A DNA stretch of 64,000 nucleotides from Fragilaria crotonensis (lineage: Eukaryota > Bacillariophyta > Fragilariophyceae > Fragilariales > Fragilariaceae). The notes beneath the pieces are model-generated. The model did not search any database. It was not told the DNA's origin and was given only the letters and a program-made list of their open reading frames with translations. Positions 45,420 to 55,197 of the stretch are shown piece after piece. Location: positions 1 to 64,000 of the forward strand of contig JAKSYS010000262.1 of the NCBI GenBank assembly GCA_022925895.1, read 5' to 3'. Positions within the stretch are counted from its first letter, which is position 1. Every line of letters starts with the position of its first letter. The translations under genes and the position numbers were made by a program.

Positions 45420-46500
45420 AGAACAAAATTCGTACACCAAATAGTCGTCATCGTACTGTCATACTGTTACTTGTCCATTCGTGACTATTTGAAGATCAAA
45501 TTGTACACCAAATAGTCGTCATCGTACTGTCATACTGTTACTTGTCCATTTGTGACTATTTGAAGATCGAAATTCGTACCAAATAGTCGTCTTCGTACTG
45601 TCATACTGTTACTTGTCCATTCGTGACTATTTGAAGATCAAATTCGTACACCAAATAGTCGTCATCGTACTGTCATACTGTTACTTGTCCATTCGTGACT
45701 ATTTGAAGATCGAAATTCGTACACCAAATAGTCGTCATCGTACTGACATACTGTTACTTGTCCATTCGTGACTATTTGAAGATCAAAATTCGTACACCAA
45801 ATAGTCGTCATCGTACCGTCATACTGTTACTTGTCCATTCGCGACTATTTGAAGATCGAAATTCGTACACCAAATAGTCGTCTTCGTACTGTCATACTGT
45901 TACTTGTCCATTCGTGACTATTTGAAGATCAAAATTCGTACACCAAATAGTCGTCATCGTACCGTCATACTGTTACTTGTCCATTCGCGACTATTTGAAG
46001 ATCGAAATTCGTACACCAAATAGTCGTCATCGTACTGACATACTGTTACTTGTCCATTCGTGACTATTTGAAGATCAAAATTCGTACACCAAATAGTCGT
46101 CTTCGTACTGACATACTGTTACTTGTCCATTCGCGACTATTTGAAGATCGAAATTCGTACACCAAATAGTCGTCATCGTACTGACATACTGTTACTTGTC
46201 CATTCGTGACTATTTGAAGATCGAAATTCGTACACCAAATAGTCGTCATCGTACTGACATACTGTTACTTGTCCATTCGTGACTATTTGAAGATCAAAAT
46301 TCGTACACCAAATAGTCGTCTTCGTACCGTCATACTGTTACTTGTCCATTCGCGACTATTTGAAGATCGAAATTCGTACACCAAATAGTCGTCTTCGTAC
46401 CGTCATACTGTTACTTGTCCATTCGTGACTATTTGAAGATCGAAATTACGGGTTACTTCGTCTAAGAAGACTATTTGAAGATCAGAATCTGTACACAATT
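45420..46500. repeat. Hairpin-repeat array 2 (about 14-15 units of ~72 bp)
   Basis: Units read CACCAAATAGTCGTCATCGT, then ACTGTCATACTGTTACTTGT, then CCATTCGTGACTATTTGAAG and ATCGAAATTCGTA. GACTATTTG and CAAATAGTC again flank a GATCGAAATTCG core, so this is the inverted relative of array 1 with a different spacer. Small sequence classes alternate (GTGACTATT or GCGACTATT), suggesting higher-order amplification. Confidence 0.9.
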
Positions 46501-46662
46501 AGTGCAATCGACACTGTGAGCATCTGCACCTGATTTGTATATGTTGAAGGTCGTCAAGTCTTAAACAACTCATCTCCTCAGTATGCCCCGAAGACAAAGA
46601 GCGCGCCGAAGGCAACCAGTACGCATGACGATGATCCATTTGACGGATGTGAACCCCCAGTA

Positions 46663-48273
46663 ATGAAGACGATGATTGAGATGATGAAATGGCACCACCG
46701 CATTCCACGTGATCAATTACCAACGTTCCTACAGGAATATCGTATTCTTCACTTTGTTGGAAGAGAAGATGAATACAATGCGAGTGATACTGTTTATGAA
46801 TTGTATCATGTTATATTCGACGACCATTCAGATCGGAAGTCACTGTCATCTTGCCTTGGTAAGGGCGAGACACTTAGTATATGGGAAAAGGAGAAACCCA
46901 CTGCTATATGCGCTATAACGTTTGTACAACGAGAGAACGCTGTTTTGGTTCTTTTTTTGGCAACAAAGGTTGACTATCAGGCCAACGGAATGGCAACTTT
47001 TTTGCTTTCGATTATGCATCAAGTTGTAAGGTGTAGGGTGGGTGTTGATGAAGTAAATGTTTATTTGAAAGCAAATCCGACCGCGAACAAAGTGGCATGG
47101 GGTTATTATTCAAGACGCAACTTTGCCGAAATGGCTGAAGGGACTGAAGCATTTCCTAAAGTTTTGAGAGACTGTTTTGTCAATGAGGTTGATGATAGTC
47201 CACTCAAGGACTATCTCGGATTCAGCAACGATTTGAAGTGGTTGACGATTTGCCTTACACGTGAATATTTTGCCTTCCCACAAGAATCCAGAAACCAGAT
47301 AGTATTGAAAAGGTTGTTCAACAATCCCAATGACAACACCATTGATTGTCCATCCGTGTATGCCTTCTTCCCGGGAAACTTAACATACGAAGAGGCAACA
47401 TTTTGTACACCAACTTATGATTGTTACTCGGGTGAATTTTGGGATGACAAGGCCTTCCATCCGAAGAACTCGATAATGGAAAAATACCTATTCCAAGGTC
47501 CAAGTGCTCGTCTGACTTGGATAGATCGTTGCCTTACGCGCAAAGGTGACGCTCTTTCTCCAGACTTTGTGGACATTGCTCTGGGATGGCTGCAGCGGTA
47601 TTGTAAAGCTGAAATTTGGTCGACCCTGACCATCATTCCTTGTAAGATCATGACTGAGGTGTCAACAATGGAGAGCCTTTTTACATCCTTCATTGAAGGA
47701 CGGAACGTTGCATCTTCGGTTCGCGACCTAAAAACCGATACAGAGAGAAGACAGTTTGTAAACCACATCTTTCATTACGAGATTGACCAAAAGAGGTTTA
47801 TGGAGGCAACAATTCTGGTGGTGGAGTTCATTATACAACACAAGGATCTCCTCACGAAGCCGTTTATTGTCATTCCTGCACAAGAGGATGAAGATTGTTC
47901 ATGGACTGTTTTCGTAGCGGTGAATTGTGGAAAAACTGGGAACAATGATAACGATACAAAATGTGGATATTTTTTGTTTGATCCAACTGGAAAACGTCGC
48001 CGTTCTGACCCACCGCCAATTTGCCGGTTCTTCCTCAAATTGGTGCACTTCATACTCAGTCCTGAGAATGATCCAAATGCAAAAGCACGAAAACCAAAAG
48101 AAGAAAAGAAAAGGGAAAGCTCACCATGGAAAGACAAGGTTGTTGCACCATGGTTTTTCAACATGCATTCGTTTTACGTCGGTTTCACACGGCAAAGCGT
48201 TAATTTTGGTTGTGTCGTCACTGACAAGAACAATGAGACATGTGACATCGAGAAGGGCGCTTCCGACCGTTGA
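46663..48273 (+). CDS. GNAT acetyltransferase-like / C48 (Ulp1-like) peptidase-like fusion, element cargo
   Basis: The 536-residue frame has an ATG at 46663, but remains open upstream to about 46534 with a charged, disordered-looking segment, so a spliced start is possible. Residues ~70-165 look like a GNAT fold: VLFLATKVDYQANGMATFLL gives the acetyl-CoA loop pattern (Q-x-x-G-x-A), followed by KVAWGYYSRRNFAEM. Residues ~380-530 resemble a Ulp1-type cysteine peptidase (SWTVFVAVNCGK, GYFLFDPTGKRR, SFYVGFTRQSVN), but the expected catalytic His before Trp is replaced and the Asp-Cys-Gly motif is not seen. The end may be shifted; a different frame continues from 48270 to 48614. The peptidase call is weak, the GNAT call moderate. 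Confidence 0.45.
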   Translation: MKTMIEMMKWHHRIPRDQLPTFLQEYRILHFVGREDEYNASDTVYELYHVIFDDHSDRKSLSSCLGKGETLSIWEKEKPTAICAITFVQRENAVLVLFLATKVDYQANGMATFLLSIMHQVVRCRVGVDEVNVYLKANPTANKVAWGYYSRRNFAEMAEGTEAFPKVLRDCFVNEVDDSPLKDYLGFSNDLKWLTICLTREYFAFPQESRNQIVLKRLFNNPNDNTIDCPSVYAFFPGNLTYEEATFCTPTYDCYSGEFWDDKAFHPKNSIMEKYLFQGPSARLTWIDRCLTRKGDALSPDFVDIALGWLQRYCKAEIWSTLTIIPCKIMTEVSTMESLFTSFIEGRNVASSVRDLKTDTERRQFVNHIFHYEIDQKRFMEATILVVEFIIQHKDLLTKPFIVIPAQEDEDCSWTVFVAVNCGKTGNNDNDTKCGYFLFDPTGKRRRSDPPPICRFFLKLVHFILSPENDPNAKARKPKEEKKRESSPWKDKVVAPWFFNMHSFYVGFTRQSVNFGCVVTDKNNETCDIEKGASDR

Positions 48274-48641
48274 GTTTACCGCCAGATTACATTCTAATTC
48301 AGGAAACGTCAAAGGATGTGGCGCAAAGTGGTTTAAAATCATTGATTTTCATCCGCGATTTTTGTGTCATGGTGCACGACGTCACATTCGACACGAGTGG
48401 GAATGTGAAAGGTGACATCACTTTTGACAGGAATGACAATGTCAAGGGCATGGGCAGGAACATTCCCACATCAACACGAAAATTTGCTCACTATTTGCAT
48501 GACGTGTACGTGAGCTTGTTTCAACTGATTGACAGAATAGCAAGCAGCAACTTTGGGTCGGTTCGAGAAGAAGCTCATGAGTACAAAAATATCTTCGTCC
48601 CAGCAAGGGGATAGAACGGTCGCTTTCGTTGGAAACTAACG
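48274..48641 (+). pseudogene. Possible displaced C-terminus of the GNAT/C48-like gene
   Basis: After the stop at 48273 another frame carries about 110 residues to 48614, ending TRKFAHYLHDVYVSLFQLID and SVREEAHEYKNIFVPARG. It looks protein-like and would extend the upstream gene after a frameshift. No motif recognised. Confidence 0.35.
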
Positions 48642-50223
48642 ATGCCCGGACCACGACATGCGTTTCCTGATTTAGCCAAGATATTGCAGTGGCAACCTTT
48701 GTCGAAAGAAAGAGTGTTGCTTGGCAGGGAAACAGATTTGTGCCAGATGAATAATGATGATGTAGCGAAGCGGTTGCGAAAGACTTCGCGAAAGCCTCGA
48801 CAAACAAAGAAAAAAGGAAGACGGATAGTGGTGAAGAGCAGTCGGGTGGTCTAGGCCAGCGAAAGCAGGATGATCCATCGTTGACGAAGTCGCCAGCACG
48901 AAAGGGTGAAGCAGAGGCAGTACAGGAACAAGATCATACATCACCAGAAAGATTCAAGACACCGAAAAGATGCCTGATGGAGCACATACGACCACGGCGC
49001 TCGCAGGAAGTGAATTTGTGCCATTGTCTATACAGCATATTGCTACATTTATTTCAAGTTTAAAGAAGGACTTGAATATGCTGCATCAGAAGATGAGAAG
49101 AAGAATCTGTGTTGGCAAATCCTTGCTCTTTCACACGAGAAGTCTCCATTGCCATTTGTCGAAAATGCGTTGAAGTTTATACGCGATAATTTTGAAAAGG
49201 AAAATGAAAGTGTTTCGATAATCGCCAAACCTGGGAAAAAGGATGTACTGTGTGGGAAGGGGCACCGCAAATGCATTCCGTACCTTGATCGCACATTGGA
49301 CTTCAAGAAAATGCACTTGTCAGCAGCTAATCAGGCAGAAAAATATGAGGTGCAGCGTACCATTTACACAACTCTAAAAGGAGGGATTTCGTTTCCTCGA
49401 GATGACAGAAAAAAAGGGTGGAAGGAAAAAACGATGGTGGAATGGCGTATATTAGATCGCGAATGAAACGTGTGTGTAACGAAAAAGAAGGGGAGGGCAT
49501 GACGCCGTCAATAAATGAATTGGAGGCCGGACCAGGTCCATTTGAAAGTACATCTCTACCGCCAAATGGTATTGTAGTACGTAAACGCGATGAACCAAAG
49601 GGACATCCACCAAACATGGCTTTCCGTCGGATAATCCGAAGAGCTGCAGATGCCACGTTTGAAAGTCGAACAGAAAGCGCTAAGGACAATATTGCAGGTG
49701 AAGTGCTAGAGGAGATGCGGAAAAAAGGTTACATCTTTGTCAATAAAGAGGAAAACGTTTGGAAAGGTGTCAACACAGAAAAAGTAAGGAAAGAGGTTCG
49801 GGATCGTCTAAGGAAATCAGTGTACTTTGGGAAACAAAGTACGGTGACGAGAAAGAGGAAAGCTGGTGACGACAATGATGCTGGCATTGAATGCAAGCAA
49901 CCTTCAAAACAGCGGATGACAGGAAGTTTGAAAGCTGGTGAGAGGATGATGCTTGTATTGAATGCAATAAGCCTTCAAAAGAGCGGATGACAGGAAGTAA
50001 GAAAGCTGGTGACGAGGATGATGCTTGTATTGAATGCAATAAGCCTTCAAAGCACTCGTGTCGGAAATGTAAGAAGCATGTATGTTCCATGTGTTGCAAT
50101 GAAAAGAGAAAGCTCGAAAACACTTGGTGGTGCAACGTGTGTTTCAATAGACAAAGTGTTTGGAAGCAAACATTAATTCGGGACGGCAATTACAGTACTT
50201 CGGATGAAGAATGCAAGAAATGA
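48642..50223 (+). pseudogene. DUF6824-like protein with Cys-rich C-terminus (frameshifted)
   Basis: An ATG at 48642 starts a basic segment. Successive frames give a Lys/Glu-rich linker, then KKDVLCGKGHRKC and a helix-rich block to 49466. A second similar block follows in the next frame: AFRRIIRRAADATF, DNIAGEVLEEMRKKGYIFV, WKGVNTEKVRKEV. These match the stramenopile DUF6824 pattern (NDVL-GRG ... FR-x2-I ... W), twice. The C-terminus (to 50223) is a zinc-ribbon-like region, CIECNKPSKHSCRKCKKHVC followed by CC and WWCNVC. A ~71-bp segment encoding CIECNKPSK is tandemly repeated from about 49862 to 50055, and the middle copy is out of frame. Function unknown; DNA binding is plausible. Confidence 0.5.
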
Positions 50224-50254
50224 GTTCATCGTAGTCGTACATGCTGTATGTAGT

Positions 50255-50935
50255 AGCCTATTTGAAGGTCAAAATTTGTACACCAAATAGTCGTCTTCTT
50301 ACTGTCATAGTGTTACTTGTTCATTCGTGACTATTTGAAGAACAAAATTCGTACACCAAATAGTCGTCATCGTACTGTCATAGTGTTACTTGTTCATTCG
50401 TGACTATTTGAAGATCGAAATTCGTACACCATATAGTCGTCATCGTACTGTCATACTGTTACTTGTTCATTCGTGACTATTTGAAGATCGAAATTCGTAC
50501 ACCAAATAGTCGTCTTCTTACTGTCATACTGTTACTTGTCCATTCGCGACTATTTGAAGATCGAAATTTGTACACCAAATAGTCGCATCGTACTGACATA
50601 CTGTTACTTGTTCATTCGTGACTATTTGAAGATCGAAATTCGTACACCAAATAGTCGTCTTCTTACTGGCATACTGTTACTTGTCCATTCGCGACTATTT
50701 GAAGATCGAAATTTGTACACCAAATAGTCGCATCGTACTGACATACTGTTACTTGTTCATTCGTGACTATTTGAAGATCGAAATTCGTACACCAAATAGT
50801 CGTCTTCTTACTGGCATACTGTTACTTGTTCATTCGTGACTATTTGAAGATCGAAATTCGTACACAAAATAGTCGTCATCATACTGACACACTGTTACTT
50901 GTCCATTCGAGACTATTTGAAGATCGAAATTCGTA
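50255..50935. repeat. Hairpin-repeat array 3 (about 9 units of ~72 bp)
   Basis: Same orientation and unit as array 2 but with its own variants (TTACTTGTTCATTCG, CGTCTTCTTACTG). With array 2 it flanks the 46.6-50.2-kb cargo block as direct repeats. It ends in GTACAGAAAGAAAG. Confidence 0.9.
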
Positions 50936-51257
50936 CAGAAAGAAAGTTCTGTTGGTGTTGATTAAGAAGAAAAGTGTACTTGTATTCAAGGAGATTTGCA
51001 ACCCTACTAGGTTGTAATCGAATACAAAGTAATGTAAGTTCGAGTGATTCAAAACAAGGGAAACACATGAATCACTGATAGAAGGAGATATGTAGCAGTT
51101 ATCTTTCTGGCATGACAAAGGGTTGACATGCGCGTTAGGAAAAGCGCCGACAGAAGTCAACAACAAAGATTCCGTGTTTTGTCAGCCATTCAAATTTCCG
51201 ATGTCTTCAAAAATCTTCTACAGGAGGACTCACTGTAGTTTATTACTGTGACGTGGG

Positions 51258-51295
51258 TGCTGACGTCAAATTGGTGAAACCTAATCGGATCTGGT
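51258..51295 (-). repeat. Right terminal inverted repeat of element D
   Basis: Inverted copy of 39034-39071. It lies about 320 bp beyond the third hairpin-repeat array and about 90 bp before the 223-bp palindrome. Confidence 0.75.
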
Positions 51296-51383
51296 GCGTT
51301 GATATTCTGCAGTGTAGAGTACGCTGGAGTGCTACGGTAGGCACTTATAAAGCACTAATAAACTAGATCGCGAGTGCACACAG

Positions 51384-51606
51384 GAATAGCGACCAAAGGG
51401 AATTATGACCGAGGATGACCCAAAGTTAGAAACGGCCCTAGTTTTGCACCCAGCCGAGTTGACTGTTAACCGTTGTAATGGTGGCTTCCTATACCGTATA
51501 GGAAGCCACCATTACAACGGTTAACAGTCAACTCGGCTGGGTGCAAAACTAGGCCCGTTTCTAACTTTGGGTCATCCTCGGTCATAATTCCCTTTGGTCG
51601 CTATTC
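51384..51606. repeat. 223-bp near-perfect palindrome
   Basis: From GAATAGCGACCAAAGGGAAT at 51384 the sequence mirrors itself around about 51495 (CCTATAC|C|GTATAGG) and ends at GCTATTC (51606). Only a GGCCC/GGCCC-type swap near 51428 and 51559 spoils the match. There is essentially no spacer. It may be a snapback MITE or a foldback artefact of assembly. Confidence 0.85.
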
Positions 51607-51895
51607 ATCTAACTTCTAAACAACATTGTACGGAGTACAGTACTTAGTACTGTACACACAATGAAGACGGTTTTGCAGTTTCGCCTCGGGGTTGCGGGAA
51701 GTGCGCAGGTGGTCTGCTGCTATAACGGCAATAAACACATCAAATCCTTGCTTACGCACTTTTACCACATACTGTAATACGTGTATGCATACGCATGAAT
51801 ATTTTTTAAGCAGCAGCACGATCCAGTCAAATTGTCACTCCAGCACTATCAAACAACACGTACTCATTGTAGTTAGACATTCAGACTAATGCAGT

Positions 51896-53044
51896 TCACA
51901 ATGAAGCAGAAACAAATGAGGCATCATCGGCATCATTACTGTCATCACTGCCAGGGGAAGCAAGAAAACGAAAAGCCAAGTCCCTGACTCTTGGTTTTCT
52001 GATCATCCTTGGTTTGACCATCGATATCAATTCCACAGTAAAAACAAACCAGTTCTGTCTTGCAATGCGGAGGTCTCTATTCCAATGCGGCATTCCAACT
52101 AGTTCAAAACCAGAAGGATTCTCTTCGCTCCCAAAGAAGTCCTGCTCAACCTTGTAAGGAAGCCTGACGGTCTGTACCATCTTGCAAGGTTCATCATATC
52201 CATTCACAGCTTTGAAGCGGTGAACAGCCTCGACAAAGCCGGCATATTTGGCATGGCTCGAAGTTACCAAACCAGAAGATGCAGTCGTGAGTCTGTTCGG
52301 AGAAAAAAAAATTTCTGGAACGATGTACTCAAGTTCCAAAGACATTCCATTCCTAGTGACTCTTGGAGTGAAGTCTGCCTGTGGCATGCCGACGACTAGA
52401 AAGTCAACGGTGAGATGCTGACGTCCGGCCACATCCGACCAATTGTTGACAAGATACTTCATCTCGTCCCTGTTGCTGCTACTAGTGCTTAGGAGTTCAA
52501 GCTCTTCAGCAGCCTCGTTGACGTTGTCGTCGTCGATCTCTTCTGCTTCGTCCTCCTCCTCGTCGTGTGTGCTGGCGTCGTCAATCTCCTCGTTTTCTTC
52601 CGAAGAAAAGGACAAATCCCGAGACGTATTCTTCGCTCGGATCGGAGCAGATGGCCCACCTCCCTTCTCTGTGGCGGGAGCGTCCTTTCCCTTTCCGGGT
52701 GTCGTAGTTGCCGGTTGCTTCTTGTCAGGGTCTGCTGGTGGTGGTGGTACAACACAAGAACAAGCAAGCAGAAAAGGTTAGCATCAAGTAACCAAGTAAC
52801 CACAACAATTTGAAGAAAAAGTAGACTTACCTCCTTTTGTCCGTTCACGTGCGACTGCCTGCTCAATTCTGAACTTGCGAATCTTTCTCCGTAACAACGG
52901 CGCGAAGCTCTTATACTGCCTTTCAGGAAAGTGCTCTGCTCGAATAAGCTCAATCGTATCGGCTCTGGTATCAATGGCCGGGTCAATCTTACCAGAAGTC
53001 AGCAATTGAAGGAGCACCCTATCGTCCTGATGTGACCAACGCAT
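51896..53044 (-). CDS. SANT/Myb-like DNA-binding protein, probably element-derived
   Basis: Two exons, 53044-52831 and 52731-51896, join through a 99-bp GT..AG intron into 349 residues. The N-terminus has a SANT/Myb-like pattern: MRWSHQDDRVLLQLLTSGKI, then FPERQYKSFAPLLRRKIRKF. A linker with acidic runs (EEEDEAEEIDDDN) follows. The C-terminal ~170 residues form a beta-rich domain (FLVVGMPQADFTPRV, LELEYIVPEIFF, NWFVFTVELISM) that I do not recognise. Frames of this shape are, to my knowledge, common around diatom mobile elements. The motif GGGGTTGCGGGA lies on both sides (51688 and 53289) in direct orientation. Confidence 0.6.
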
Positions 53045-53640
53045 TTTTTGTGAGATGATGGAATGTGGTGATTTGGTTGCAACGATCAAAAACTGCTGAT
53101 CCTCCTTCTCAGAGTACAGAGCTTCCACCAAACCATGACTTCTATGACATTACAGTCACACATTATGGCCTAGTTGTGGTGTCTTCTTGACCGAGTGTAC
53201 AAGTGTGACTAGGACAGCTATCGAGAAATGACAGACGGTTCTCTGCGAAACGTGAAATACGGGTATCGCAACAGGAACGTTTTTTTTCGGGGTTGCGGGA
53301 AAGGGCTCACAGCAATGCAACGGACCTTGAGCGAGTAACACTTCATGTAAAATGGACAAAAGGGATGGCATACATCAGATTTGTCCTGTGTCTGATGTCT
53401 TAGTACTAATCTCATGAAGAAATGACAGGCTTGCTTGTGATACGGTCACGGCACGACAGTCCGAATTTGTTATTACCTATATACCGTGATACCAACTTCG
53501 GTGCATGGTTCGTGAACAAATGATTTCTATAAAAAGAACTCGAGAAAACTCCGCAGATTCTACTGTTTATGAAAACGTTTTTTATCCCTAATGTTGACGT
53601 TGGTGATGTACAATGTGGTATTAGTCTACTGAGATTTCCC

Positions 53641-53710
53641 GACATCTTCTGACATCTTCTGACATAATCTGACATAATCTGACATCTTCTGACATCTTCT
53701 GACATCTTTT
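53641..53710 (+). repeat. 10-bp tandem array at left end of element C
   Basis: Seven units in exact 10-bp register: two GACATCTTCT, two GACATAATCT, two GACATCTTCT, one GACATCTTTT. Confidence 0.9.
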
Positions 53711-53859
53711 CAACACGTCTGTAGAGATCCTACAGCTGTTTTCGTCATCAGATAACCGAGCGTAGGTCTTGGTAACTTTTGAACGTGTATAGGTTTTTAG
53801 CCTAAGTATAAAAGCTTCGTACTTTGGAGTACTCAAAACATTAACACGACGATTTCACG

Positions 53860-54520
53860 AGTTGATCATGGGGGAATAAGCAGGGCAATGAACCCCATGC
53901 TGTTGTAAACTGACAACATGCCCCATGTAAATGCCTTGTGCTCTGCCTTGAGGATTGAGCAACACAAGTGATGTTGTCAGTTTTGACATCCCAACCCCAC
54001 AAATTGAGATCATTAGGAGTGCCTTCATTGTGACTTTTTGCTCGGTGAATTTCAGGTGGGCCAGCATACCTGCAGCCGCAAAATCTGGAGGTAGAATGTG
54101 GCGATCAAAGTCTCTGCCTTCGGTATTCACAAGTTTGAACTGCATCTCCTGGAAAAGGGGGCAGGGATGGATTCTCTGGATGTGGCTGGCGTTGACTTCT
54201 TGTTTGGGCATGCGTTGTCGCCTTCTATACAGCAAGGATGTCAAACTTTTGTGGTTACCGACTTGTTGGAAAAGTGGGGGCTAGAATGCCCACAAGGGTG
54301 TCTGTGTCAATGCAGTGCTGCCCAATGTATGCGCTTTGCTGTGTCGGCGTTAGAGCTGGTTCGCTTCACGATGAAGCAGCAACGAGATAATGCCGGAGGA
54401 GAGAATGCGCGACGCTTACGATTGTTGCACAACTTGAGTTCCACGAAAGTGAATGGGTGCAATGGCACTGGCGTTGGTGTGGTCTTGATACCCAATTTTG
54501 CTTGCAATGGGCGGCTCTAA
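53860..54520 (+). pseudogene. Accessory or duplicated 5' segment in element C
   Basis: From about 53866 to 54060 the DNA is a diverged copy of 55108-55300, including GTTGTAAACTGAC and GAGATCAT.AGGAGTGCCTTCA. It would encode the same start region as the transposase (IEIIRSAF). It then leads into a 140-residue open frame (54098-54520) without ATG, containing KFELHLLEKGAGMD and a Cys-rich stretch (CPQGCLCQC). This could be the remnant of a second gene sharing the transposase leader. Confidence 0.4.
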
Positions 54521-55197
54521 TTGTTCGCAGGGCAGACTCCTCGAATGACGCGACACTCCATGAGGGGTTCTCTGATCCGAAATCTGACACTGGTGTTCGG
54601 TACCTCACTACTACTTTTATGCAATGCATTCTGGTACATCCGAATACTATGCCTACACATTGCAGCATGAAGGAGGAAGGTGAACCGCGGGCGGGATAAA
54701 TGTCAGCAATTGCATTATGTCGTCCTCCTCCTCGTTCTGATACTTTTATGTCATTTGCGTTATTGATTCATCATTTGTGCAAAATGCTGCTTCTGACTGT
54801 CCTGGCAACCTTGCGATTGGTACATGGGCGCAGATAATTTGTTTCGTTGCGTCTGGATTCGTCGTCGCTAAGCCGGACCGCCGCCAGAACGCCCTTCTTG
54901 ATCATCGCTGCGACGAATGACTCTGGGGCTGCCACGGAGGACATCTCCGATGCTCCTTGGGCGACAGAAGCGGTTTGATGTGATCTGATATCACTACTAG
55001 TATGCAAATGACTTTGACTCCCGAGGACATCATCGGGAGACAATCATAGTAGAGGTACAGCTAGCTTAGATAAACTAGAGTCGTTCAAAAAAGCGCTTTG
55101 ATCGTGGGGGAATGAAATGAATGGGTCAGTGATGCCCACCCCGTTGTAAACTGACGTGTCTCACATCATAGCTTGGCTGCTTTGCGGGTTGAGCATC

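Larger units (their letters stand above)
39034..51295. mobile_element. Element D: 12.3-kb MULE-type transposon with repeat arrays and cargo
   Basis: The 38 bp at 39034-39071 and the reverse complement of 51258-51295 agree at 36 positions, sharing TCCGATTAGGTTTCACCAAT. A second matching block further in (CACGGAATCTTT..TTGACTT at about 39101-39130 and inverted at about 51141-51172) supports long terminal inverted repeats. Inside are a MULE transposase, three hairpin-repeat arrays and three cargo genes. MULEs of plants can carry Ulp1-type proteases, and the 46.6-kb gene may be such a case. No target-site duplication was identified. A nested origin (one element inside another, bounded by the arrays) remains possible. 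Confidence 0.7.

Noticed and set aside
45420-46500. Short open frames within the arrays (for example peptides with repeated CTNFDLQIV or HSRLFEDRN words)
   Set aside because: They are translations of tandem repeats, with no start context or conservation.
53412-53836. Small minus-strand protein with repeated SEDVRRCQ
   Set aside because: It is only the translation of the 10-bp GACATCTTCT array.
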